Assembly: GCF_004346685.1 (NCBI RefSeq)
Contig: NZ_SMCO01000012.1
Location: 45,910-109,909 of the forward strand
Origin: Sulfurirhabdus autotrophica
GTDB taxonomy: Bacteria; Pseudomonadota; Gammaproteobacteria; Burkholderiales; SMCO01
Length of the DNA stretch: 64,000 bases
Direction of reading: 5' to 3'
Shown: one piece after another, positions 17,480 through 26,127 of the stretch
How positions within the stretch are numbered: position 1 is the stretch's first letter
Layout: each line of letters starts with the position of its first letter
Made by a program: the position numbers and the translations under genes
Notes under the pieces: generated by a model
What the model saw: the letters and a program-made list of their open reading frames with translations, nothing else
What the model was told of the DNA's origin: nothing
The model's database searches: none

Positions 17480-17662
17480 GTTGTCCCCTGCGGTGTTTGT
17501 TAAAGGCTTCAATTCTTTGAACCAATATGCATAGCATAAGGTTACGACCAATTGTAGTGCGGTGTGATCGTCCTATGCGGACGAACCTGAAGCACTCGGG
17601 AAGTGACCATCTTGAACCCTAGGTTCAAGAATGAATCCTTGACGGCATTTGCGGGGGCCTTA
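17480..17662 (+). ncRNA. ssrS: 6S RNA
   Basis: The zapA-fau gap carries hallmarks of 6S RNA. CCCCTGCGG at 17485-17493 can pair with TTTGCGGGGG at 17648-17657 to close the terminal stem. The 3' half has GACGAACCTGAAGCACTCGG and the hairpin CTTGAACCCTAGGTTCAAG, closely matching the known 6S pattern, and about 180 nt separate the ends. 6S RNA mimics an open promoter and holds sigma70 RNA polymerase in stationary phase. The location between zapA and fau is the usual one. Ends are estimated from the stem. Confidence 0.85.
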
Positions 17663-17674
17663 TCCCTTTTTTAT

Positions 17675-17700
17675 TCTTGCGTGGCAAGATCTTCTTTTTT
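17675..17700 (+). terminator. Possible terminator after 6S RNA
   Basis: TCTTGC and GCAAGA form a 6-bp stem with a GTG loop (17675-17689), followed by TCTTCTTTTTT. It lies between the 6S RNA and fau. It could end the 6S precursor or only weaken readthrough into fau. Confidence 0.5.
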
Positions 17701-17717
17701 AGCTCTTGGATTTACCA

Positions 17718-18320
17718 GTGAATAAGCGCCAGTTACGCAGCCACTTACGCAAAACCAGAAATGCGGTGCCAGCGCTTGAACGCAGAGTTGCCGGCCAAAG
17801 TATGCTGCGTGTGGCAAAGCAGGAAAAGCTGCTGATTCACCGCCGAAATATCGGGTTTTATCTCCCGTTTGAGGGTGAAATCGATTTATTGCCTCTACTG
17901 AACTATGCCTTGTTGCTCGGTAAAGTAGGTTACTTGCCGATTGTCCCGAAAAAATTCCAGAAATTACTCAAATTTAGCCGTTTGACCAACCGGAAAACCT
18001 GGTACCTCAACCGATTTGGCATTCATGAACACTGGTCGCCCAGACAAATCCGAGCGCGCCAGCTGGATTTACTGTTTGTGCCTTTGGTCGGGTTTGATGA
18101 TCATGGTTATCGGCTCGGTATGGGTGGCGGGTTTTATGATTCCAGTCTGGCGTACCTGCGGCGTCGAAAAGTGTGGCGCAAACCCATACTGGTAGGAGTG
18201 GGCTATGAATGCCAGAAAGTACCTAATGTTCCGCGGGACCCTTGGGATATGCCGCTGGATGCAGTAATCACCGAAAAGCAGCTGTACCGTTTCAGTCGGC
18301 AACATCTTCCCGGCGCGTAA
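17718..18320 (+). CDS. fau: 5-formyltetrahydrofolate cyclo-ligase
   Basis: This enzyme converts 5-formyltetrahydrofolate to 5,10-methenyltetrahydrofolate with ATP. The product is about 200 residues. KRQLRSHLRKTR at the N-terminus carries the basic phosphate-binding residues, and GYRLGMGGGFYDSSLAYL near residue 135 is the family signature that normally reads GxGxGYYD. I chose the GTG at 17718, with TTGGA seven bases upstream; an in-frame TTG at 17706 is the alternative. The position after 6S RNA is the common ygfA/fau arrangement. Its 3' end overlaps the convergent small gene at 18292 by 29 bp. Confidence 0.88.
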   Translation: MNKRQLRSHLRKTRNAVPALERRVAGQSMLRVAKQEKLLIHRRNIGFYLPFEGEIDLLPLLNYALLLGKVGYLPIVPKKFQKLLKFSRLTNRKTWYLNRFGIHEHWSPRQIRARQLDLLFVPLVGFDDHGYRLGMGGGFYDSSLAYLRRRKVWRKPILVGVGYECQKVPNVPRDPWDMPLDAVITEKQLYRFSRQHLPGA

Positions 18321-18606
18321 GTAGAGGCAATTCGTGTCGTTTTACGTTAACGGCGATAAAGTCGGCTCTGCCCATGGCAGGCTGGTTGCTACCCGAGCGG
18401 GGGCGCTGATTCAGCATATCGAAGCACTCAGATGGTTCGCCAAGCGCTGTAGCAAACAGCACTTCCAGCTCCCAGGGGTCTATTTTCAATTTTCCAAAAG
18501 GGTTGGAATCGCTTTCCGGATACCAGAAAAGTGCCGGACTCCAGTTGCGCGCAAGTATACCGGGTCGTTTAAACCATTCCTTCAGTTTTTCGTTTAGGTT
18601 TTGCAT
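18292..18606 (-). CDS. Small hypothetical protein
   Basis: The 104-residue protein is unrecognised. It is soluble, with NLNEKLKEWFKRPGILARNW and a Trp/Pro-rich ALFWYPESDSNPFGKLKIDP stretch; the C-terminus is basic (NVKRHELPLLTRRED). Amino-acid composition looks like a real protein, while the opposite-strand frame in the same place does not, which is why I chose this strand. Its 3' end overlaps fau by 29 bp on the other strand. It is divergent from the EVE-domain gene with a 64-bp gap. The Shine-Dalgarno site is weak. Confidence 0.5.
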   Translation of the reverse strand: MQNLNEKLKEWFKRPGILARNWSPALFWYPESDSNPFGKLKIDPWELEVLFATALGEPSECFDMLNQRPRSGSNQPAMGRADFIAVNVKRHELPLLTRREDVAD

Positions 18607-18670
18607 TTTGTGGTCTCGCGGTAGAATAGTTGACTGCAGTAGTGGGGAATTGTACCAAACAGGAGCGATA

Positions 18671-19126
18671 ATGCGTTATTGGTTAATGAAGTCGGAACCT
18701 TCGGATGTGAGTGTGGATGATTTGGCGGCGATGCCAAATCAGTCAGTTGCCTGGTATGGCATACGAAATTATCAGGCACGTAATTTCATGCGTGACCAGA
18801 TGAAAGTGGGGGATAAAGTCTTTTTTTATCATTCCAGCTGTGATGAGCCGGGAATTGCTGGTTTAGCCGTTGTAGGCAAGCTTGCTTATCCGGATGAAAC
18901 CCAGTTTGACGTAAACAATAAATATTTTGATCCCAAAGCAACACCGGAAAACCCGCGTTGGATGAATGTTGATGTGCAGCTGGTGAAGAAAACCCGGCTG
19001 GTGAGCATTAAAGAGTTACGTAGCTACCCGGAGCTGGAGCATATGCGTATTCTGCAAAAAGGGAACCGCTTGTCCATTACCCCCGTGGACCCTAAAGAAT
19101 GGGATTTCATCACGAGCATTCTGTGA
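18671..19126 (+). CDS. EVE domain-containing protein
   Basis: The 151-residue protein is a stand-alone EVE domain, a PUA-like fold related to human THYN1 that binds modified bases. The start at 18671 has AGGAG five bases upstream, and MRYWLMKSEPSDVSVDDL is the standard N-terminus; a longer in-frame extension has no site. VAWYGIRNYQARNFMRDQM, KVGDKVFFYHSSC and FDPKATPENPRWMNVDVQLV are the conserved strands that line the pocket. EVE proteins are associated with 5-methylcytosine or modified tRNA recognition; the ligand here is unknown. The stop overlaps the GTG start of the following GST-like gene. Confidence 0.88.
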   Translation: MRYWLMKSEPSDVSVDDLAAMPNQSVAWYGIRNYQARNFMRDQMKVGDKVFFYHSSCDEPGIAGLAVVGKLAYPDETQFDVNNKYFDPKATPENPRWMNVDVQLVKKTRLVSIKELRSYPELEHMRILQKGNRLSITPVDPKEWDFITSIL

Positions 19127-19803
19127 TTCGGCTTTATCATTTCTGGTCGTCAATGCCATCGCAGCGCATTCGTCTGGCATTGGCCTTTAAAGCAGTGGCC
19201 CATGAATGTGTGGCTTTGGCACAGGACGATGATGCTACTTTTTTTGAGCTAGGCATCGCCCGCGCACCTTTGGTATTGCAATTGGAAGATGGGTCACTGC
19301 AAACAGATTCTTTGGCTATTCTGAAAAATCTGGATGGCTGGATTGGCGGAGAACCGTTGTTTGAAGGAATACTTGATGAAACGGCATGGCAAGCATTATT
19401 AAACTGGCGTATGTCGGTTGATAATGTGCTGCAGCGACTGTATGCGCCGGTTCTGCCTGCTTTTCAGGATATCAGTGCCAGTGAATTGACGTTAACAGCA
19501 TACAAAGAGGCCGTGCAGCAACGTTTTGGAATGAGTGTGGAGGCCATGTCGAATGACCGATATGATGGTTTTCAGCAGTTGTCCGGATTATCCCGCTTGC
19601 CGGAATTGGCAAAACATCTGGGGAAAAACAAGTTTTATACGGGTGGCCGGCTTTCTGCGGCAGATTTGGTTATTGCCTGTGATTTATTTCCACTGCAATT
19701 GCTGGATGGAGTGACGGTACCAATGGATTTGATGTACTACATTCAACGCGTTGAACAAACCTGTGGCGCAAGCTTGCGCGACGGATTAATCTTACAGCAT
19801 TAA
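19123..19803 (+). CDS. Glutathione S-transferase-like protein
   Basis: The product is about 226 residues. The N-terminal thioredoxin-like half is VIRLYHFWSSMPSQRIRLAL followed by RAPLVLQLEDGSLQTDSLAI, where the second segment corresponds to the glutathione-binding cis-Pro and Ser-type positions. The C-terminal half is all-helical and contains GGRLSAADLVIACDLFPLQL. I start it at the GTG at 19123, which overlaps the TGA of the EVE gene; this is the first codon compatible with the fold. The GST superfamily call is good, but the substrate is unknown and the active-site Ser in SSMPSQR is only inferred. Confidence 0.72.
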   Translation: MIRLYHFWSSMPSQRIRLALAFKAVAHECVALAQDDDATFFELGIARAPLVLQLEDGSLQTDSLAILKNLDGWIGGEPLFEGILDETAWQALLNWRMSVDNVLQRLYAPVLPAFQDISASELTLTAYKEAVQQRFGMSVEAMSNDRYDGFQQLSGLSRLPELAKHLGKNKFYTGGRLSAADLVIACDLFPLQLLDGVTVPMDLMYYIQRVEQTCGASLRDGLILQH

Positions 19804-19812
19804 GGAGAAAAA

Positions 19813-20148
19813 ATGACTTTCGCAGAATTATTAGGCTATTTGGGGTCAAACTGTAAAAATGACATCATGGATGGTGACCCTGCAGAAACCTTATCCAAAG
19901 CCCAAAATAAAACCCATAAAAATGAGTTGGCGGGACAAGTGATTGCAGACATGTTTGCAAAAAGTGGTCTGGCAGATATCAATGGGGAAATTACCCGAGC
20001 TGTAGCGATTACTTCGATTGGTCCCATTCGCCTGTTTTTTATGAAAGATGATGCGCCGGTAGAGGGCTTTCGTCTGGTGGAAGATATTGTGCACAAGATC
20101 GATGGCGCTTTTAATGCAGAAGCCCTGCGCATGAAAGCACAAGGCTAA
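19813..20148 (+). CDS. Hypothetical protein
   Basis: This 111-residue protein is not recognised. It has a strong Shine-Dalgarno site (AAGGAGAAA) before its ATG and lies 9 bp after the GST-like gene, so it is probably cotranscribed with the EVE and GST genes. The sequence is soluble: an N-terminal helix (TFAELLGYLGSN), a charged middle, the strand-like ITRAVAITSIGPIRLFFMKD, and a C-terminal helix. The TSUP exporter follows after 4 bp. No cofactor or catalytic motif is visible. Confidence 0.65.
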   Translation: MTFAELLGYLGSNCKNDIMDGDPAETLSKAQNKTHKNELAGQVIADMFAKSGLADINGEITRAVAITSIGPIRLFFMKDDAPVEGFRLVEDIVHKIDGAFNAEALRMKAQG

Positions 20149-20152
20149 CGCA

Positions 20153-20950
20153 TTGGAATTTTTTTGGGTGCTATATCTGTTGCTGGGACTCTTTGCAGGA
20201 TTTTTGGCAGGCTTGCTGGGAGTGGGTGGCGGACTGATTATTGTACCTGTGCTGGTATTTATTTTTACAGCGCAGCATTTTCCTGAAGCTTCAATGCTAC
20301 ACCTGGCGTTGGGTACTTCTCTTGGCAGCATCATGTTCACTTCTGTGGCCAGTTTACGTGCCCACCATGCCCATGCTGCAGTCAATTGGCAAGTTGTGCG
20401 AACCATTACGCCCGGGATTGTGACCGGCACTTTGTTAGGGAGTGTGTTAGCGGCACACCTCTCTACCCATTTTCTGAAAGTGTTTTTTGTGATTTTTCTG
20501 TTTTATGTGGGCACGCAGATGCTGCTCAATATCAAGCCAAAACCAACGCATCAATTGCCGGGTTTGGGAGGGATGTTTGCAGCTGGTAATGTAATTGGCG
20601 GTGTTTCCAGTCTGGTAGGAATCGGTGGTGGGACATTGTCGGTGCCCTTCATGACATGGTGCAACGTGAAAATGCATCAGGCTATAGGGACCTCTGCTGC
20701 CATTGGTTTTCCCATAGCGGTTGCGGGGGCCGTAGGGTATGTCGCGAATGGTCTGGCAGTAAAAGATTTGCCGCAATACAGTCTGGGGTTTGTGTATTTG
20801 CCCGCACTGGCAGGCGTCGTGCTAGCCAGTATGATGACAGCACCTTGGGGTGCCAGATTGGCGCATAAGTTACCGGTTACAAAACTGAAAAAGATTTTTG
20901 CTGTTTTGTTGTATACGCTTGGCGTGAAAATGGCGTGGAGCTTATTCTAA
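20153..20950 (+). CDS. TSUP family sulfite/anion exporter (TauE/SafE)
   Basis: The 265-residue protein has about eight hydrophobic helices. The family shows two repeats, each with a glycine-rich turn: GLLGVGGGLIIVPVLVFIF in the first and GIGGGTLSVPFMTWCNV in the second. TauE/SafE proteins export small sulfur-containing or organic anions such as sulfite or sulfoacetate across the inner membrane. The start is TTG at 20153, with AAGG about nine bases upstream; a GTG five codons later is an alternative. Sulfite export would suit a sulfur-oxidising autotroph, but nothing nearby proves the substrate. Confidence 0.83.
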   Translation: MEFFWVLYLLLGLFAGFLAGLLGVGGGLIIVPVLVFIFTAQHFPEASMLHLALGTSLGSIMFTSVASLRAHHAHAAVNWQVVRTITPGIVTGTLLGSVLAAHLSTHFLKVFFVIFLFYVGTQMLLNIKPKPTHQLPGLGGMFAAGNVIGGVSSLVGIGGGTLSVPFMTWCNVKMHQAIGTSAAIGFPIAVAGAVGYVANGLAVKDLPQYSLGFVYLPALAGVVLASMMTAPWGARLAHKLPVTKLKKIFAVLLYTLGVKMAWSLF

Positions 20951-21021
20951 CAGTATAAATAATGCTGCCTTATTTGTTACCTGATAAGTTTTAACTTATT
21001 GTGGATGTTCTCATGGGCAGC

Positions 21022-23037
21022 CTACTCAACTTCTACGCGATTACGACCCATCTGCTTTGCTCTGTACAAACTATGATCAGCACGTTTAACAAGCGTAGAC
21101 TGATCGTCATTTTCACGATATTCGGTTACACCAAAACTGCAAGTTACCTTACTCACATCCGTGAATTCGTAAGTTTCAATGGTCATACGTAATTTTTCAG
21201 CAAATCTACGGCCGCATTGGAGGTCGCAGTTTGGCGCTAAAATGGTAAACTCTTCTCCTCCCCAACGTGCCAGGACGTCTGCCTCTCTAAGGGTATTTGA
21301 TATGAGTGCTGAAAGCTGGATTAATACCTGATCCCCGATGGGATGGCCAAATTGATCATTAATCTGTTTAAAGTGGTCGATGTCGAAAATAATGAGTGAT
21401 AGCGGTGTAGCGTAGCGCTTTGCCCGGGCAAGCTCGGCATACAAGACTTCATTGAAGCGTCGTCTGTTAAAGAGACCTGTCAAGGGGTCTGTTGTGGCCA
21501 ATTGTTTAAGCTGTTCTTCAGCTAACTTTCTAGCGGTTATATCTCGGACGATAGCGACTGCATGCCAATTATTTTTCAGGTTTACGCTGGATACGGAAAT
21601 TTCAATGGGAAATTCTGAACAATCCCGTCTAAGCGCATGCAATTCGGTTGTAGCACCACTTAAAGCTTGAGCCTCATTTTTGGGCATAGTGGTAAAAGCA
21701 GCCTTATATGCATCAAGGTATTTGGGCGGGGTAATCAAATTATATAAATTGCTGCCCGTTGCTTCTTCAGGTGTGTAGCCAAACATGATTACGGCGGCTG
21801 GATTCCAGAAAGTAATGTTTTGCTGATTGTCGATCATGATGACCGCATCCTGCGCTGCATTGGTAATGCTCTGCAATACTTCATCTCGTTCCTCCAGTTC
21901 AAGGGTTCGAGCATGGACCATATTTTCAAGATCATTTTTACTGCGTAAAAGTACCTGTTGCGCCTCTTTAATGCTTGAAATGTCGGTGCGAACTGAAATG
22001 TATTGGTACGGGAGACCAGAGTTATCCAACATAGGCAAAATGGTGGTTGCCACCCAGTAAAGCCCCCCGTGTTTTTTTCGGTTGCAGATTTCCCCTTGCC
22101 AAATTTTGCCTGTGGAAATAGTTTGCCAGAGTTCTTCAAAAATTGCGTCGGGCTGCATTCCAGATTTTAGGAGGCGATGGTTATTGCCAATCAGTTCCTG
22201 CTTTGAGTATTGGCTGATCTGGCAAAACAGATCGTTTACAAATGTAATGTTACCGTTTACGTCTGCAATACTGACGATGTTGTGGTGATCCACTGCCTGT
22301 TGCATAAACTCGAGGTGCTTATTGGTTTCATTCAGCTCTTGCGCCGTATCGGAGAGGTTGGATATCAGCATGTGTACGCGGCTATTGACGAAATAGGCGA
22401 TAAATCCTACGAATAGGGCAGCCAGAATACCACCTGTGATCATAAAAATACGGGTCTTTCCCTGTTGTTTTTGGAGCAATAGCGTATTCTTGTGTGATTT
22501 CTTGATCTCAAAATCAAGCAGATTATTGATGGAATCCAGAATTTTGTTTTGTGCCGGAATGGCCTGCATGCTTAATAAGTTTTGAGCAGCCTGAATCTGG
22601 CCATCCGTGACCATTTCTATGGCTTGTTTCTGGATTTTTTGTGTGGCTAGAGCATATTCCCATTGCTGGTTGAGTAAAGCCTTCTCAGATTCATTGAACT
22701 GCAGCTCTTTTAATTTACGATGAGCTTCCCCGAACTGTGCCCCCAAATTTCTATAATTGAGAATTTGTTCGTCGCGTTCAAATGCATCTTGAGTGGAGGC
22801 AATACGGTACAACAATAGGGATCGGTCGCGGGAAGCCTGTTGCATGCGAAAAAGCATTTCAATGGCAACTTGCTCATTGTTTACAATTTCTGCCAGGGAT
22901 TCATGAACCTTAGTTAGTCTGTTGAGACCAAAAATAACGATGAACGCTATAATCAGCAACACCAGCGAAAAACCAGCCCGGAGTACCTGTCTTGATCTGA
23001 CTTCAGCCAAATTTGCAGCAAACTGGGAGAGTTTCAT
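21022..23037 (-). CDS. Membrane PAS-PAS-GGDEF diguanylate cyclase
   Basis: The 671-residue protein has a transmembrane helix at about 19-40, a helical periplasmic region of about 150 residues, a second helix near 200-220, two PAS domains (about 245-365 and 390-505) and a C-terminal GGDEF domain. The active-site motif is GGEEF, and the product-inhibition I-site READ sits exactly five residues before it, so it should be an active, feedback-controlled cyclase making c-di-GMP. The periplasmic four-helix region suggests sensing of a small ligand. Its end converges on the TSUP gene, and it is separated by about 95 bp from the carbonic anhydrase gene upstream. Confidence 0.88.
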   Translation of the reverse strand: MKLSQFAANLAEVRSRQVLRAGFSLVLLIIAFIVIFGLNRLTKVHESLAEIVNNEQVAIEMLFRMQQASRDRSLLLYRIASTQDAFERDEQILNYRNLGAQFGEAHRKLKELQFNESEKALLNQQWEYALATQKIQKQAIEMVTDGQIQAAQNLLSMQAIPAQNKILDSINNLLDFEIKKSHKNTLLLQKQQGKTRIFMITGGILAALFVGFIAYFVNSRVHMLISNLSDTAQELNETNKHLEFMQQAVDHHNIVSIADVNGNITFVNDLFCQISQYSKQELIGNNHRLLKSGMQPDAIFEELWQTISTGKIWQGEICNRKKHGGLYWVATTILPMLDNSGLPYQYISVRTDISSIKEAQQVLLRSKNDLENMVHARTLELEERDEVLQSITNAAQDAVIMIDNQQNITFWNPAAVIMFGYTPEEATGSNLYNLITPPKYLDAYKAAFTTMPKNEAQALSGATTELHALRRDCSEFPIEISVSSVNLKNNWHAVAIVRDITARKLAEEQLKQLATTDPLTGLFNRRRFNEVLYAELARAKRYATPLSLIIFDIDHFKQINDQFGHPIGDQVLIQLSALISNTLREADVLARWGGEEFTILAPNCDLQCGRRFAEKLRMTIETYEFTDVSKVTCSFGVTEYRENDDQSTLVKRADHSLYRAKQMGRNRVEVE

Positions 23038-23132
23038 CTAGGCAGTTTTTTATCCTGTATAAAACAGTTGGTTGTAATCAAGTATCAGGTGATTAAAGTA
23101 TAACTGGTTGTCTCCCTATTCGTCACGCCCAC

Positions 23133-23768
23133 TCAGGAAAATGTTTCAAAGTTGTTGGTATTTGAATTGTAATGTAAAAGCTCTCCTTGTTCGATATCGA
23201 AGTACCAGCCATGCAGGGTGAGCTTTTTTTGCGCAACCCGTTCTAATATCCACGGAAAAGTTAACAAGTTATCGAGAGAAACCAGTATGGCTTCTTTTTC
23301 GCATGCTTGTACCTGCTTGTAAACAGGTTCTCCTGGCAAACGTGAGAGTACCCGGTTACGAGCATGGCTGGCTACTTTCATCCACCCAGCCACAAAACTG
23401 CTCTGATCTTCTGATGGTGCGGCATTTTCCATCAATGTGCGGATGCCGCCGCATTTGGCATGTCCCAGGATAATGATATTTTCTACACCGAGATTGCGCA
23501 CGCCAAATTCCAGTGCTGCGCTGGTTCCATGAAAATTGCCTGTGGTTTCGTATGGTGGGACAAGGTTGGCCACGTTGCGAATGATAAATAAATCGCCAGG
23601 GTCGCAATCAGTGATAATGGCTGGATCGACCCTTGAATCGCAACAACCAACGATCATGGTTTTCGGTTGTTGGCCTTGAGCTAGCTGATCAAAAAGAGCC
23701 CGGTTTTCAGTAAAGCGACTTTCCTTGAAGCGTTTGAAGCCATCGACAAGCTTATCAATGTGATTCAT
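23133..23768 (-). CDS. Beta-class carbonic anhydrase
   Basis: This 211-residue enzyme interconverts CO2 and bicarbonate. Zinc ligands are visible as the Cys and Asp of VGCCDSRVDPAI and the His and Cys of LGHAKCGGIR. NVANLVPPYETTGNFHGTSA and ALEFGVRNLGVENIIILGHA are typical clade B beta-CA segments. There is no signal peptide, so it works in the cytoplasm. In an autotroph it would supply CO2 or bicarbonate for RuBisCO and carboxylases. It lies 18 bp after purC and about 6 kb from the cbb genes, so it is probably cotranscribed with purC rather than controlled by CbbR. Confidence 0.92.
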   Translation of the reverse strand: MNHIDKLVDGFKRFKESRFTENRALFDQLAQGQQPKTMIVGCCDSRVDPAIITDCDPGDLFIIRNVANLVPPYETTGNFHGTSAALEFGVRNLGVENIIILGHAKCGGIRTLMENAAPSEDQSSFVAGWMKVASHARNRVLSRLPGEPVYKQVQACEKEAILVSLDNLLTFPWILERVAQKKLTLHGWYFDIEQGELLHYNSNTNNFETFS

Positions 23769-23786
23769 AAATTCTTCTTTCCCTGT

Positions 23787-24671
23787 TTAATTGGCGGTGA
23801 GCCTGGTCAGGGCTTCGCGATATTTTTTGGTGGTTTTTGCAATGACTTCAGCAGGTAAAACTGGGGCAGGAGGCTGTTTGTTCCATTTGATGCTTTCCAG
23901 ATAGTCACGTACATACTGTTTGTCGTAACTGGGCGGATTAGAGCCGGGAGCATATTGGTCTGCTGGCCAGAAGCGGGATGAATCCGGTGTCAATGCCTCG
24001 TCGATCAAATACAGGGTGCCAGCATTATCCAATCCGAATTCAAACTTGGTGTCGGCAATTATAATACCTTTGGTGGCAGCAAAGTCGGCTGCCTCTTTGT
24101 AAAGGGCAATAGCTATCTCGCTGACTTTCATCGCCAGTTCCTTACCCATGAGTTTTTCTGCTTCGGCCAGGCTGATGTTCTCATCGTGAGCGCCCATTTC
24201 AGCTTTTGTGGAAGGGGTAAATAGCGGTTGCGGCAATTTGTCGGCTTCTTTCAGGCCAGCAGGCAGCGGGATGCTGCATACACTGCTGGATTTTTGGTAT
24301 TCCTTCCATCCTGAACCAACCAGGTAGCCCCGTACAATCGCTTCAATAGGGAGCGGCTTGAGCTTCTTCACGACGGTAGCGCGGCCTTTTACCTGATCAC
24401 GTTCTTCCGGTGAAACCACTGATTCTGGATCGATTCCAGTCAATTGGTTGGGCACAATATGTTTGAGTCTTTCAAACCAGAAATTGGCCACTGAAGTGAG
24501 CACTTCGCCTTTCCCGGGAATGGGGTCAGGCAGAATGACATCAAAAGCGGAAAGCCGATCAGTGGTGACGATCAGGAGATGATCTGCGTCAACATCATAA
24601 ATGTCGCGCACTTTGCCGCGATTAAGCAAAGGCAGGCTCATGATGCTTGATTGGTACATGGGTTTACTCAT
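23787..24671 (-). CDS. purC: Phosphoribosylaminoimidazole-succinocarboxamide synthase
   Basis: PurC joins CAIR and aspartate with ATP in purine synthesis. From the ATG at 24671, which has GGAG seven bases upstream, it has 294 residues, the longer form of the family. An in-frame ATG eight codons earlier lacks such a site. Recognisable segments are [59 protein letters not shown] and [11 protein letters not shown], which form the ATP and CAIR sites. It is divergent from the unknown gene at 24779, and the carbonic anhydrase gene follows. Confidence 0.93.
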   Translation of the reverse strand: MSKPMYQSSIMSLPLLNRGKVRDIYDVDADHLLIVTTDRLSAFDVILPDPIPGKGEVLTSVANFWFERLKHIVPNQLTGIDPESVVSPEERDQVKGRATVVKKLKPLPIEAIVRGYLVGSGWKEYQKSSSVCSIPLPAGLKEADKLPQPLFTPSTKAEMGAHDENISLAEAEKLMGKELAMKVSEIAIALYKEAADFAATKGIIIADTKFEFGLDNAGTLYLIDEALTPDSSRFWPADQYAPGSNPPSYDKQYVRDYLESIKWNKQPPAPVLPAEVIAKTTKKYREALTRLTAN

Positions 24672-24778
24672 GTTACAACTCCGTTGGATGTCCAAATGTT
24701 AAAAATTTCATGCCTGGCTATTTTCCGTGCCAAACAGGCGTTATAATAAAATACGCGTTTCAACAACACAGAATTACT

Positions 24779-25183
24779 ATGGATATTACCTGCTACCGCG
24801 ATACTGAGTTGCTGCGGGAAAGTAATCAAATCCCTGCAGCTTCGTATAATCTGGCAAAAACCCTGGTAGCCAGAAGCTCCACAGGTGTTGTGTTTCTACC
24901 CATTCGCTCCATGCAATATCTGGCTATTCTGGATGCCACAGAATTTGTGTTCATTGACGGGGAACGCAAAAGCCTGATCGATATTGCCTGGCAGCATTTC
25001 TCACCACAGGATCGTGCATCTTTGGATGACCCCGTTGCGTATGAAGCGGTCTACTATTACTCGCACAGCAAATCTCTGATGCCTCGCTTGCAGAGCGAAT
25101 TTCATAAAGTACTGGTTGCTGCAGCATCAAAAGAAAAAGCTGCAACGCCAGCCAAAGTGCTTAAATTCGAGATAAAACGGTAA
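24779..25183 (+). CDS. Hypothetical protein
   Basis: This protein of 134 residues is unrecognised. I chose the ATG at 24779 because a perfect TATAAT (24742-24747) lies upstream and would place the transcript start near 24754; the longer open frame would begin inside purC. The sequence is soluble with alternating strands and helices: SSTGVVFLPIRSMQYLAILD and ATEFVFIDGERKSLIDIAWQ, then a Lys/Ala-rich tail. It is divergent from purC and convergent with the small gene at 25219. The context gives no function. Confidence 0.65.
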   Translation: MDITCYRDTELLRESNQIPAASYNLAKTLVARSSTGVVFLPIRSMQYLAILDATEFVFIDGERKSLIDIAWQHFSPQDRASLDDPVAYEAVYYYSHSKSLMPRLQSEFHKVLVAAASKEKAATPAKVLKFEIKR

Positions 25184-25218
25184 CTGCAAAAATCACACTG
25201 TGCGGCCCATCTAAATTG

Positions 25219-25521
25219 TTAGTCGTCATCACCTAGTTCAGGGTTCCAGCCATGCTGGCGACCGCGTTCTATCGCTTCACCCTGAATTTTGGTGTAGCGC
25301 TCACGTAGCTCATCTGGCATGCGGCTGGGAAGGTGGCCATAGGGTTCCCATGCTGCATAAACTTTTTCATACAATACCTGAATCTGGGCAGGTAACCATC
25401 CTTCGCAAGTTTCTGTTTCAGGTAGCAAGCCAAATACCCAGGCATCCTTGATCACTTTCCCAATATGGGTCATGCCACCTTGTACATCTTTGTGAATTCC
25501 GACATAGACAGTTTTGTTCAT
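25219..25521 (-). CDS. Hypothetical protein downstream of psiE
   Basis: The 100-residue protein has a clear Shine-Dalgarno site (GGAG, seven bases from the ATG) and starts 20 bp after the PsiE-like gene, so both are probably in one transcript. I do not recognise it. It is soluble and rich in Trp, Tyr and Pro (DAWVFGLLPETETCEGWLPA, YAAWEPYGHLPSRMPDELRE), with an acidic tail. It lies at the end of the minus-strand run that begins with cbbL, but a 178-bp gap separates this pair from cbbO, so a carbon-fixation role is only possible. Confidence 0.6.
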   Translation of the reverse strand: MNKTVYVGIHKDVQGGMTHIGKVIKDAWVFGLLPETETCEGWLPAQIQVLYEKVYAAWEPYGHLPSRMPDELRERYTKIQGEAIERGRQHGWNPELGDDD

Positions 25522-25541
25522 TTCAATTCTCCAGTTGCCTA

Positions 25542-25949
25542 TTAGCCGTGACCTTCGTCTTCGTTATAGGGGAAGCGTGTATGTCCATAGCGAATGACCA
25601 GAACAGCCACCGCCAGTAATAAAATTGCACCGGTCACCGCCAGCATGCGCCATTCATCCATTTCCTTCATGTCCAGTACCATATATCTAGCCAGTGCCAC
25701 CATGCCGATATACAGCGGGAAACGCACTGGCAATTTACCTGAACGGTAATAAAGGCCAACCATGGACAATACTTCCAGAAACAGGAAAAGCATCAACAGG
25801 TCTACCAGTTTGACTTCACCCGCTCTGAACATCGTGCCAATTTCAGTGATTGTGGCTATCACGGTGGCAATGACGATGACGAGCAAACCAAGGTGTTCGA
25901 CCAGCGCCAGCGACTTGCGATTGAAATCACGAAAATTATTAATGGCCAT
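25542..25949 (-). CDS. PsiE-like membrane protein (phosphate-starvation-inducible family)
   Basis: From the ATG at 25949, which has CAGGAG six bases upstream, the product is 135 residues; the longer frame to 26084 has no site. Four hydrophobic segments are visible: LGLLVIVIATVIATITEIGT, LVDLLMLFLFLEVLSMVGLY, the PLYIGMVALARYMVLDM region and LAVTGAILLLAVAVLVI. The pattern and the charged GKLPVRFP link match the PsiE family. E. coli psiE is induced by phosphate starvation, but its function is unknown. Here it follows cbbO by 178 bp on the same strand. Confidence 0.75.
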   Translation of the reverse strand: MAINNFRDFNRKSLALVEHLGLLVIVIATVIATITEIGTMFRAGEVKLVDLLMLFLFLEVLSMVGLYYRSGKLPVRFPLYIGMVALARYMVLDMKEMDEWRMLAVTGAILLLAVAVLVIRYGHTRFPYNEDEGHG

Positions 25950-26127
25950 GCGAGCTCCTGTTTCAATTTGGCTGAGGTCGCTGCTTCTAAATGCGGCTCT
26001 GCGAAGATGTGATTTTACTGGAATGCCCTGATCAACGCCATAAAACAGTTTAGCTGTATTTGGTGTTGATCGGGCTTGAATCAAAGGCTGTTTTTCTTGT
26101 CATCAATCTTGCACAGGGAGTGCTGAC

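Noticed and set aside
18334..18597. 87-codon plus-strand frame over the small gene at 18292-18606
   Set aside because: Composition is less protein-like than the minus-strand frame, and no ribosome site is visible.
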